This document shows, one piece after another, positions 1-11,251 of a stretch of DNA of 64,000 bases (positions are counted from its first letter, which is position 1; every line of letters begins with the position of its first letter). The translations under genes were made by a program, and so were the position numbers. The notes below the pieces were generated by a model. It saw only the letters and a list, made by a program, of their open reading frames with translations, searched no databases and had not been told where the DNA came from. The DNA comes from Pseudocercospora fijiensis CIRAD86 (taxonomy: Eukaryota > Ascomycota > Dothideomycetes > Mycosphaerellales > Mycosphaerellaceae). The DNA lies in contig NW_006921534.1 of NCBI RefSeq assembly GCF_000340215.1, forward strand, positions 3,781,041 to 3,845,040. The letters run 5' to 3'.

Positions 1-691
1 CAGCCACCGGAAAGACGACTGTGACCAACTTGACCACGATTGGTCTATGGCCACCGCCAAACGATGACGGCAATTGGCCGCCTCCAGCTCCAGTGGATAC
101 GTATGGCGAAGATGGCGAGCAGACCGTCTCATATACCGAAAAGGCCGTAAACAATCTCCTCGAGACTGCGGCCAAGAATCGTCGTGTGGCCGCCACAAAA
201 GCCAATGAGCGCTCGTCTCGAAGTCACAGCATCTTCATGCTCACCTTGAAGGGATCCTGCTCAGCTTCGGGCGAGCACAGCGAAGGCGTGTTGAACCTCG
301 TTGATCTGGCAGGTTCGGAACGACTAAAGCAATCAGGTGCCGAGGGGAGCCGGATGAAGGAGACTCAAGCTATCAACAAGTCCTTGTCTAGTCTTGGTGA
401 TGTAATCGCGGCGCTCGGAAATAAGAGCGGCAACAGCGAAGCTCACGTTCCCTACAGGAACTCGAAGGCAAAGAGTCGCGCCCTTATACATAAAGTGAAT
501 GCTAACCATTTTTGCAGTTGACTTATCTCCTACAATCGTCTCTCGGAGGAACAACGGCCGGCAAATCATCACGAACCCTAATGCTGTTGCATCTCAGCCC
601 ATTGCAGGCCCATTGGCAGGAGAGCAGAAGCAGTCTATTGTTTGGAAGCAAGGTGCATGGCACTCACATTGGAACAGCAAAGAAACGATAA
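1..691 (+). CDS. Kinesin-14 (Kar3/KlpA type) motor domain, 5' partial
   Basis: This is the last part of a kinesin motor domain; the 5' end lies outside the window. Visible motifs in order are [11 protein letters not shown], switch [10 protein letters not shown], switch [10 protein letters not shown], and the alpha4 stretch [15 protein letters not shown] with VPYRNSK. The protein stops at GTAKKR soon after the final motor helix. A motor at the extreme C-terminus is the hallmark of minus-end-directed kinesin-14, which works in spindles and nuclear positioning. Exon 1 ends at 467 (AAG) and exon 2 starts at 518 (TTG), giving [11 protein letters not shown]. The 50-nt intron between them starts with GC and contains a GCTAAC branch site. 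About 30 Pro/Asp-rich residues sit between LTTI and [11 protein letters not shown], where other kinesins have a short loop. They could be a true insertion or a retained intron with no stop. Family assignment is firm, subfamily good. Confidence 0.9.
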
Positions 692-1397
692 TGAAAAGGG
701 CTGCTTGGGACCGGTTATGACGAAAGCTCGGACATACGCTGGCGTTCTCTTTGGAGAATCCTTGGTATGAGTGATAAGAGCGCCTTAGGATGGATTGTTG
801 ATACCACTTTATTAAGCAGTTTGCTTCTTCTTGCTTCTACACGGAAGGGGATTCGGCGCATCGCAAAATAAGAAGGCACTACAAATGTTTTCGGTTCGAG
901 CGGATGAGTACATTCTCCTGTGTACACTCGATACAGAGTCAAGAATCGTTACAGCCCCAGCAGATCTCCGTTCACGAGGTCGATCGGTCTGCACGTGGTG
1001 CAAGTTACCAATCGCATTTTGCATGCCTTGCCGGTGGTAGCTGGCGCGCGGCGCAGTAGAAGAACATATGCCGCCTGACGTAGCGAGGCTGAGCGACAAG
1101 CAACACCAAGACCTTTATCGGGAGGCTTGGCTTTTCAGCAATAAATGTCGGGGAGATGTTGATAGTATAATAGAAGCAAAAGTAGTTTCGGTTGCTTATG
1201 TGTAATATCGAATCAATCGACTTGTTATACACATCAGCTCTCACCAACTTTCAGCATTTTCTTTCAACAACTTTCAGAACCGCTTGAGAGTACTACGACA
1301 CCGACGAGCCTCGAAAACACGATCATCGATTAAGAAGGCGGAAACTCCAGCTCTCATAAAACCAAAGATCACAAGAAGAGCACTACATCCACCGGCC
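692..1397. other. Intergenic spacer
   Basis: Only short overlapping open frames without domain resemblance are present. It should contain the kinesin 3' UTR and the promoter of the small gene that follows. No RNA gene or repeat was recognised. Confidence 0.5.
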
Positions 1398-1778
1398 ATG
1401 AACCAACAAGGAAACATGAATGTCGAAAAGAGGACAGCTACCCAAGACACAGCATCCCAAGCCACAACCCTCGTGAAGGACCAAGACCAAGGACAAGAAC
1501 AGGAGCCCAAACGTCAAAGCTGGCTCCGCCGCCACCTCCCCGGAGGATCCAAAAAACCCCATGAACCATCACACTCTAGCCAAAAGAAAGAATCAATCTC
1601 CGACTCAGGCCCCTTCATCTTCGCCTTCGACCCTGCCCAGGGGAAAGAAGTCCTGCAAAAGAATCCTCACTGGCCAAACGAAGATACATGGAAGCGCGAG
1701 GAAGAAACGAAAGGACAGTGGGCAATGGGAGGAGAAATGGGACAAGCGAACCAAGATTTTGGCGGAACTGTTGGTTGA
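1398..1778 (+). CDS. Small hypothetical protein (126 aa)
   Basis: An unspliced frame with ATG in a good context (ccggccATGAACC). The frame stays open upstream to 1284 without another ATG, so this start was chosen. The protein is hydrophilic: a Gln/Thr-rich N-terminus with a DQDQGQEQEP run, a basic patch WLRRHLPGGSKK, and an aromatic C-terminal half with PFIFAFDPAQGKEV and NPHWPNEDTWKREEE. There is no signal peptide or membrane segment. I recognise no family. The second half looks like a constrained short motif region, as seen in small conserved fungal proteins, but function cannot be inferred. It converges with the ubiquitin hydrolase gene, whose stop lies about 200 bp further on. Confidence 0.5.
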   Translation: MNQQGNMNVEKRTATQDTASQATTLVKDQDQGQEQEPKRQSWLRRHLPGGSKKPHEPSHSSQKKESISDSGPFIFAFDPAQGKEVLQKNPHWPNEDTWKREEETKGQWAMGGEMGQANQDFGGTVG

Positions 1779-1977
1779 TGATTTGAATGACTGTTTTACA
1801 TTCATACCTAGTACGTGATTTTCCTGTCGTGATGATATCTATACTGTAATGCATCGCTTCGCTTTAGTAGCCTCTCGATTTTCCGATCCCAAGAGAACTT
1901 GATTCTTTTCTCTTCGTGAGAAACAGCCACAAGAAAAGTACAAAATTTGCTCCCCAAAACGCCTCGGTGTGCTTCGA

Positions 1978-4900
1978 TCAGTTGACGTTGTATGAGCTCC
2001 CGCCGTTGCCATCGCTAGTGTATGCATCGTCATCGCTCTCCATTTCTTCGTCGGATTCAATTTCGATAGATTGGGTCGCATTCGAGATGATGGGCACAGT
2101 AGGTTCGCGCTGCCACTGTGGCAGTACCTGTGCCATTCGCTCGAGAGTCTGCATGACGGCATGGCTCTCGTCGTATTCCGTGCGGAGAGCGCTCGTGACC
2201 GTCTTCTTCACATCGGGATCCGCATCCTCGCTCGAAAGACGTGCCTTGACCTCCGCACGCAAGGCACGCAAGTAGTGTTCGACGTGCTGCAACGCACGAA
2301 TCGCACTCTCGAAACGGTTCCGCATCTTACGCTCCATGAATGCGCTCTCCAACATGGGCCAATGAGTCTTGACGAGCTTGCGTGCCTGCTCCGGGCGGAC
2401 GCCCATGCCGTCCAACTCGTCAAAGTTCTTGCCAAAGGTCTGCTGCTTGAAAACGTCTTCTCCAAGCCACTTTTGGGTCTGGTCGCGGATTGTGGGTGCC
2501 TTGTTCAGCAGGTACTTCATGAGCCAGATATCCATAGTGGAGACGACATTGACGGGGATCATCTCGAATGCGTCGTGGATCACTTGCAGAAACTCGCCTT
2601 CGCAGTTGTCCCACAGGAGTATCACTTGGACAAGCTTCTGCCACACGCCACGTACCAACTCCTGGCTTTCGGAGTAGTGACAGCAGTTGAGGACGAGATG
2701 CAGTAGTGACGGCAGTGAGTCTTCCTCATCCTCAAGGTGCTTCAAAAGCGCATCCCCCAAAACCCTGTGCAACCTTGCGTCCACTTTGTTCGACATCAGG
2801 TACCCGAAAAGCTTACCCGGAGATGACTCGGTCCAGCCATTGATAGTGTCGGCAAGGCTGCTTGTGCGCATCCAAAAAGGAACTTTCGGCAATCCCTTGA
2901 TCACAGCACCGCTAAGCAAAGCTTCGACTTCATGGTCTCGGAGAAGCACGCCGCTGTCGCTGGTCTCACGCCGACCGCTGTCATGACTGGGCTGATCCAG
3001 GGAAGTAATGTCGACATGGTCCTTCAGCATCGCGACTATGAAGTCGTATGGTGCTGCGACTCGTGCATAACTCTTCTTGAACCAGTCATGGAACTTCGGG
3101 TACTTCTTTTTGCCCGAGATGGTCCAAGGCATCTCCAGTAGTCCAAGAGCCCATGCGAAGTATCCGTCTTCCAAGATCGACATCGCCTCTTGGCGACCCA
3201 GGTGTGCTAAACAAGCGACACATCTGAGGTAGTCTTCGAGATAGATATGACCAATGTAATAGCCTGGAGCAAGTGGAACCGAAAGGGCTTGTCTGAAGCA
3301 AGCAAAGATCTCGACATAATGCGCAGCGTCTTGCTCGCGAAGGATGACCATGCATTTCAGGAAGAAATCTACCGTTCGAGATCGCACGTCCTTGTTGTCA
3401 TTGTACATGATCGATAGCAGCCAGCTCGGGTCCTGACAGAGTTCATCCAAGAGATGCATCGCGAAAGCTGGTTCTTCTGCCATGAGCGCGCTCAAGGAGC
3501 TTGTGCAGAAAGTCGTTTTCTTGACAGGAGTTGGATCGCAAACGGCGACTCTTGCCAAGTAACCCATGAAGACGCTGCTCACTGACTTCGCCAAGATGTC
3601 CCCAGATTCGTGGTTGGTGTCTTCACCCGAAGTGCTCATAGGTGACTCGCCGCTCTCAGAACTCTCGCTCGGATGGGCAGAAGATGGGTTGCGATATATC
3701 TTGTATGTCTCCAGCAGCCACTTCGCGAACATGTGAAATTCGTCATCAAAAAGTTGCGCCAAATTGTTTGTCCAAGCATTGTGCGCACGGACTGCAGGCT
3801 TCACCAGCTGTGGAATGCTCACCTTAGCAGGTATAAGGAGCTTTGACACAGGATCCAAGGCAGGTCCAACTTCAGTCAGCTGTTCTTCCAGGGACGCTTT
3901 CCGCTGGTAGAACAGCACATACGCGTTGTCGACACGCTCGTTCCCATTAGAATAACGTGTACCGCCAAAGCACTCACGCTGCACTTCGTCAATTCCTTCG
4001 ACGCAGGTAGTGGCTGTGCGGTCTTCGAGCTTAACCCAGACACGTGAGGTTGGATCTGAGGTGTTTCGCAACAAGGTATACGACCAGTAGTGACCGAGTT
4101 GGAGAGTGCCCTGGTGTACAATGACCCCGACTAGCTCAAAGATGTCTTCCTTCATAGGAGCTGCCGGATCATCGAGATGAGCACTGCAGTAGCGCGACAT
4201 GTCGATGGACTGAGGGAACACGAAGCGGTCATTGACCTTACCCTCGGTGCCCAACATTGCCTCAAAGGTAAACCGCTTCAGACAGAAAGTGAGGTTGTCG
4301 GGCATTTGCTCGGGGCATGATCGTCTCATGGCGTTGACCAGACGACCTCCATTGGTCTCGTCGCACTTGGAGCATTTGTATTGATTCGCGCCTTCCATCG
4401 GCTCGCCCTGTACGAACTCCTGCAGGCTCTCATGGAGGCTGCTCTTGTTCTTCACCACAATTGGCAAATCGACAAATGGCTCCGTTCGGGGAGAGACGTG
4501 GCCGCATTCTCCTTTGATTTGCGTGATGAGCTTGCCGGTGTAAAATTGCCCTAGTGCCAATCTCGATTGGTCGTCCGGCATGTTAGATTCCAGGCGACTC
4601 AAGAAGTCTGCATAGAATCCATGAACATCTTCCTGGCTATCAGTCTGGATTCCGAGCACTTTAGCGAGTTCAGTAGTATCGATCGCTAGGTCAGCAGAAT
4701 CCTGCATTCGAGCAAAGAGATCCTGTACGCAACGAAGAAGCTCTTGCTTTTCTGCGTTGACGATCGGAATTCGGAACAAGAATCGGCGGAAATGTACATT
4801 GGCGAAGAGCTGCTGCAGAAGCGAGTTCATGTAGCAGGTCATGCCGAGGTTGGACAGACCACTGCATTCAGTGACCGGACGGATCCATTGCAAACGACCA

Positions 4901-7900
4901 GGGTATCTGTTGCGTGGCTCGTTGGGCAATGACCGAAGAGGCCCGATGGTGGCTTCAAGCAGGCTTGCGAAATCGTCTTGGTTCTCGCAGGTCAGCCTAA
5001 CGAGCTTCAGCACGAGAGCGCGGGTATCTGGATGTACGAGAGGATTGGCGCTGCTTCCGTTTTGTGCTGGGAAAAGGAGAGTGACGTAAAGTCTTGCGCA
5101 AAGTCCAGGCAGGTTGATAGGCTTCTTGAAGCTCCTCAGAAGACTCACAGCTTCGGTCAGAAGCAGCACAAGCCCAGCCATGACTGTGTCCAGTACAGGG
5201 AAATCAACAACCTCAAAATGATGGTAATCCGCTAGAATGGCGACCAGAGACGTTGTAAGATCGCGAGCTTTCGCTTCATCTTCACCCAGAGCTTGGTTTT
5301 GAAGCAGAAGATCCTTGGTCATCTCGAAGAACAGCTCGGCCCGGTCAGGTCTCGTAAGTGCCGTCCGCATTAGCTTCAGAACGGTCTGGAAGAAGAAGTC
5401 TGCAACTTCTGCTGGCGAAACGACGTCTTTGCAGAAATTGTCGATCATGTTCATGATGGTAGTCGCCAGGATAGCGTCCTGATCAAAAATGAGTCTAGCA
5501 TGAAGACTGATGATTCGACCATCATTCATGAAGTAGGGCCAAGCTGATGGTTGGCGGCGCAGGACTTGTTGTAAGAGCTTGAAACCACGCTCAGTGAGGA
5601 GTCGGCGTGCCGTCAAGTCTTCGATTGGTCGCTCGGTAGCTTCGTAGCACAGGGCAATAATGCGTGATATGAGTTGGGCCGGGCATTCGATGATCGTGGA
5701 ATCAGTAGATTCCAGTGGACGCTCTAGATGGGGGGTTAACCAACATCTTAAGATTCATGAGAGGATATGACTTACCCTGCAAGAAAGCTGTCAGGAAGTC
5801 CATGCACCGAAGGTGCAGATCCAGCTGTATCGGCCTGCTGTCATCACACAAGATGTCACTGAGCAAGACAACAGCTCGCGCAATGTACGATCCGTCCACA
5901 ACACCAATGTTCGCGAAGTCCATCAAATGTCGGTACATGACATGAAGGTAGTATATGCTCCTCCATAGACGATCAGGAGGACATAGTTCTTTGGCAGATA
6001 TGCTGTCTAAAACAACCCGATGTCGAGCTTGGGGCGGCGGCGTCATATTGTCCAGGAAGGAAAAGATCTGGGAGCCAAGTCAGCTAGAGGTCTCGAGGAG
6101 CAACATATCAGCAACGAGTTTTACCTTTTGTGCAATGTGATCAGGTCCATCGAGGAGCTTTTCGATCTCATCGTATCTCGACAAGACTTCGTACTCAACA
6201 GTGCCTATCGGCGTCAATACCTTTGCAAGATCGCTGTGAATTGAGTGTCTTGGGCAGACTGAAATCACACCTAATTGCTCAATACCCTTATCCCACAAGA
6301 TCATGTCTGCATCTTTGACAACGTCGAGGATCTTGCCACCAACAATCACGCGGTTCTCTGCTGCGCCAGTGATGCTTGGGAGAGCATTTGCTAGCTCTGA
6401 AAGCAGTGTGTCTTTGCTCGTTTGAAGATAGCAAATCCTCGGATGGCTCTGCCCACTCCCATATATCTGGATAGTTGATCGAAGCGCCTCTTCGTCATCG
6501 GGCGCGAGGCAGATCTCAGGTTCATTAGGTGGCGAGAACTTCGAGGCATTGTGTTTGCTTGCCATCGTGATTGAGTGAAGCAATGTGATTTGTTGCACAA
6601 CGCGACCTTCATCGTCCACGTTGATATTCGCTCCGCCCAGGTCGGCAAAAATGCAATCTAATTGGCGGCGAGCGAATTTGGCATGGCACTTTGCAGCCGT
6701 ACGTAGGGCAGGCTCTTGCTGAGGATAATTGAACAAGATCGCCATGATACGATCAGCAGCCAATTTGGTCACGGCCGAAGTCGGTGTGCTCTCAGCCGTC
6801 TCCAATAGCTTGCGCCAAACCACTGTGTCCAGCACCGAGGAGAAGTCCTCCGAAAAAGACCCTCGAGCGGCATCCTGGTACAAGGAGGTGGCAAAGAGTT
6901 GCACAAGTCCCGGTGTGATGAAACGTCCAGGTAAAGATGTAGCCTCAACCGTGAGGAAGCGATTCAGTAAATGCTCAGCGACTTCTTTCAAAGCTAGCTT
7001 AGATCGTGCGGCGCTGAGCGTAGTCCAGGTGTAATCTCGGGCAACGTTGCTGAGAGCCAAGTCGCCGAGCGCATATCGAAAAAGATTTTGCATGGTCTGG
7101 TCGTCCACTTTCTGTTCGCAGATTGCCATTAGTCGCAAAATCACGTCAATGCGTGACGCGATTCCGCGCAAGATGTACTCTGGATCTGCATTTGCAGATT
7201 CCTTCTGGTCCGCAAGGTACCTACCAAGCTCTTCAACAAGCATAGTGACATCCAAGCTGTCCAAAAGCGCTGCACTTTCCTCAGGACCGAAGACGTTCTG
7301 TAGGAAGAGTGCTAAAATGTCAATGCTTGCCGTGGCTTGACGATTGCCCTTGGCAATGTTGGGCACACAGCGCTCGTAGATCTTGAGACGGTCGCTGGTG
7401 GAGAAATCACGTTGTGTGAACTTCTTCAACTCTTGCACCGCTGTCTCACGGAGCTGCAGTATGCATGGGCTTCTATCTGCAGAGTCAATGCGCAGAAGGA
7501 TATCGCTACTGACAAAAGCCGTCGCTAAACGTCTCTCCTGGTCCATGCTGCGATCGCTTTTCAGGTCGATCTTGTGGAAAACGTCGGTCAGCGATTCGAC
7601 GGCGTCTTGACTCAACTTCGATGGTGGAGTGACTGTAAACTTCTTCGCCAAGTATAACAGCTGATCAAGGTCCAAGAATCGGCAGAGATCGGTGAGAATG
7701 CCGATTGAGGCCTTGAGGAACTCTGCCTCAACGCTGTTGGTGCAGGCGTGCCAGATGATATCGATTTCGATATTGGTGAAAGAAGAAGTTGCTGCAAGAA
7801 AGCCAATGATCCTCTGGCTGTGGGTCACTAGACTGGCGTGAGAGTTTGGCCCAAATATGTACTTGGTCAACTCGTTCGCGCGCATGTATCTGGCCGCGTA

Positions 7901-9349
7901 TTGCAAGACCGGATGATCGTGGTTACCTGTCGGGCAGTCGAAGTCATCGTACAGCTTTACTAAGCGCAGTCCAAGCAAGCTGATGCCAAAATTGCGAATA
8001 TCCATGATTTCGCTGTAGATGAACTGCTTCAAGGCCTGCATCGACCACGCGGTGGTCAAAAGCCGCGCCAAGGTGGTCATATCGCTGTTGCTGAGAGCAA
8101 GCAGTCCGCTGGCATCCATAGCGTGGCTCTTGGGCTCAGAGAGGAGCGCGTCCTCGTCTGCCCTCACGAATTGGTCATACATACGAGCAGCCGACTCGAT
8201 CTCGGCGACTATCAACAGCTTGTGAAGATATACCTCGGCTGTTTCAATCGCTAACTCATGGAATCCATCCGGAAGAGCTCGTGGATGCTTTTCAGAAACC
8301 ACTGGCAGAATGAAGGTGTGAATGAACTTGACAATTTGCTCCTCCTCGACTCGACCTCGGAGATTGAGAGTCTTACTTATGCGAAGGATGCAATCGATAG
8401 TCTCCCAGGTGTTGGTGATCTCTCGGTGGTGGCGTGTGAAGCTGTCGAGCAGCTTGAACAGGAAGTTAAGCTCTCCAATGGTCTCAAAGTGCTCGCTTCC
8501 GTCAGATTTTCTCCTGCGAACTTCGTGCCGTAATAGGTTCCTCTTGATTGCGGCTGCATTCTCGACTGCACCGCCCCAGAAATGATTGTCGAAGCTCTTC
8601 AGGGCATGCGAGAATTCTGGCAGCACCAATCGATGCAGGAGCCGGACATAGTTCAGCAGGTCGATGGTCTGGCGTGACTGATGGATCTGTCCGGAGTCTC
8701 TTCGAGAGACGGCTGAATCGACGACATCCGGTAGCAAATGAGTCATGCGGAGGGTGAGCTCGGTGGTGGCGGCGATGAACTTGGCCACGGCATGACAGAG
8801 CCTGTCGCCCGGATAGGCAGCGACATCAGCCCCTTCAAACAGATCTTCCTGACATTCCAGAATCGAGCACAGGACACAGGCTAGGGCTGAGAAGAATTCT
8901 TGATCTTCGAGATAGCTGTCCTTGAGCGATGCAACGTAGGCCTTGCGTCGAGTTTCCAAGGGTGCCAGCCCGTTGGCGTCAGCGATCAGATCGCTCAGCC
9001 ATTCTGCCAAGCCGACAAACTCCGCGACGGTGATGTACGATGTTCCAGTAATCTTGCCATGCAGAAACTTCAGTTGCGCGAGCGGAGTATGGCCACCGGT
9101 GTAAAGGTCAAAGCTCTGGCTAAGAGGGTCCATGACTGCGAGTTCGTCGTCCGGGAGCTCGATGGCATTCTCGATGCTGCCGCCCGAGTCCAGCGAGTCT
9201 GGAGGGAACGCCTCGATGAGGATACTGTCGTCGCTGGAGCGTGGTGATGTCTCGGTTTCTTCGCTCAAGCGGAGGCGCTTGCGCGTGAGGTCTGGATTTG
9301 CGTCTGCAATTGGGTCGCGCGACCAAGTGTCGCCGTTTGCTGTTGTCAT
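1978..9349 (-). CDS. Giant ubiquitin carboxyl-terminal hydrolase (USP9X/USP34-like), about 2,420 aa
   Basis: Deubiquitinase of the USP cysteine protease family. Three exons, read on the minus strand: 9349-6125, 6067-5776 and 5723-1978, joined by introns of 57 and 52 nt with GT-AG ends; the frame is preserved through both joins. The first about 1,200 residues are helical, repeat-like and domain-poor, as in the large USP9X/USP34 enzymes. The catalytic domain is in exon 3: the Cys box GLSNLGMTCYMNSLLQQLF, a zinc-finger-like CGHVS and CSKCDE pair, and the His box LGHYWSYTLL, ending in YVLFYQRK. The remaining about 600 residues match the position of the fungal C-terminal domain known as DUF3517. 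The tail is acidic (ESDEEMESDDD). The Cys box has Met where Asn or Ala is usual before TCYMN, but the catalytic Cys and His are intact. ATG at 9349 is the first in frame. Confidence 0.93.
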
Positions 9350-11251
9350 GGTCGGCGCGCGGCAGCGGCAGCGGCAGCGGCAACGACGACTCTATGCGGA
9401 CGTGTGTTGCATGTCAGGTGCAGGCGCAGTGCAGGTGACCTGGAATCTTTGAGGAAGGTTGTCAAGTGTGGCGCTGCTTGATTGTGCGAAGTGATCTCAG
9501 CAGAGGCCTCAGGCTGCAGCGGCCGGCCCGCGCTTGTGTGACCGGTGAAGAGCAAGCAATCGAGGCCACGTGCAAGATCGCTGCTTCAACCTCGAAAGTC
9601 CAAGTGCACAACAAAAGCAGCAGCTAAGCTAAGCTGGCCACAGTTGGGGCACGCGTCTAGTCGAAAAGACGCGTTGAACTATTATTCTGAGTTCTGAAGT
9701 GAAGACCGAGCTTAAGTCAGACCCTGCATCTTGGCAGCTTTGGCGTCATCTAGCGCGGGGTATGTGGGCCTGAGCCTGAGGATTCCACTTCACTTCTTCA
9801 AGCTAACACCTTCGTACACCGAAGTGGCCTTGAATCAAGTTTGGATAACGGGCATGGAGATCTTGGACCATGAGATGGGTGGCACTGCAGATGAGCCGAC
9901 TTACGAAGCCGCCAGGGCAGTAGTTGCGATGAGCTGCATGTTGTCTGGATATTGACTAGGAGATACTTGGTGAAAGACGATGCGAAGACTCTGAGTGCTC
10001 TGTGACGTTGTTACAAGATTCTATTCTATGCATACTACGCGACTTTCCCCTGATGTCATAAGCGCTTCCAGGGCAAGGTACACGCCATTCTGTTGAAAGG
10101 CTTGAACTCGGTCTGAAATTGCACACCAAGAGACCAAGCGACAGACTCGCGATATCCTCCTCTCCCGCCGTTACAATCCCGTCCCCATCGGTCCAGCCCT
10201 TTGTCATCTGTCTAGGCAAAGACCCTATTTGCAGATTTGCATAAGATGCTACGCAATAGAGTTCTGTCACCCACGTAAACCTTCAGCTCAACTCGTACAG
10301 TCCTAATTTGGACATGCCGCGAATGCCCTACTTCACCGCAGGTGTCGGATACGCATAATTCTCGAAGCTAGTTCCACCTCGCTGCAGGCCCAGGATGTTT
10401 TAAGGGTTCTCAGTCGACATTGCAAGGCGACCGCTTGGCGATGGCGACACCGGTATAACCGGCCTTCCAGGAAATGTATCATAGCACCTTTGCTTGATAC
10501 TCGGAGCACATGCCGAGGACGAAAATGTTGGACAATTGTGATCTTAGGAGGCAGCAGTGAATTGTTCACCTGTGATCGCTTTGCAATAGATGGCGACGGT
10601 CTTTTCGGTCGAGTGATAGAGTAGTGAATACGGTGTCTCTATGTCAATTTTGAATGCGCATCTTTAGATGTGCATTCGCTGCTCCGTCTTCAGACCTTTC
10701 GCGTTACTGTATTGCTAGCAAAAGCATCTCCATTATTATAAGAAGGAAGACCGGGATGGAGCTGCCTCCGCCCGAGACGGTCGGTATTCAGCGACGGCGA
10801 CGAGTAGTACGTAGGCTTCTCGATCAATACGACTTCGTCATGCTCTCAGGCAGGATATTGTCATTGGTGGTATCAAGAAGACACATCTCGATCATGCGCC
10901 ATCTTCGGGTGGTCTGCCGCCGGACACGTTACATTGTTGCTCCCAATCCGTCGTCGTGCAGGACAGTTGTATGAGACTCAGTGTAACAAGTCCCAGCTCA
11001 GACGTGAGGGCTCTTGAATGCTATCGTAGAAGGCAGAGGGTAGGCAAAGTGGATGCAAAGCAGAAGCAAAGTTGGTTGCTGCAGCTGGAGTCACGCCGAT
11101 CAGTTGCACTTTCGCGTGCCGAGGCGGGAGACAGTGATCTTGACGCGCTTGTGATCGGGACGCGTCTTTCATTTTACAGTACATACAATTTCGAAACGTC
11201 AACTCTGCAATTGCGCAGCGCAGCGCAGCATGAGTGAGCCAAAAGATAGCC
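9350..11251. other. Divergent promoter region, 1.9 kb, with a short CAGCGG-type repeat
   Basis: This spacer separates two divergently transcribed genes. Immediately upstream of the hydrolase start, 9358-9383 is a (GGCAGC)n tract. Several frames of 60-110 codons occur on both strands, but they overlap each other, mostly lack ATG and show no domain, so none is called. No RNA gene or transposon was recognised. Confidence 0.5.
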
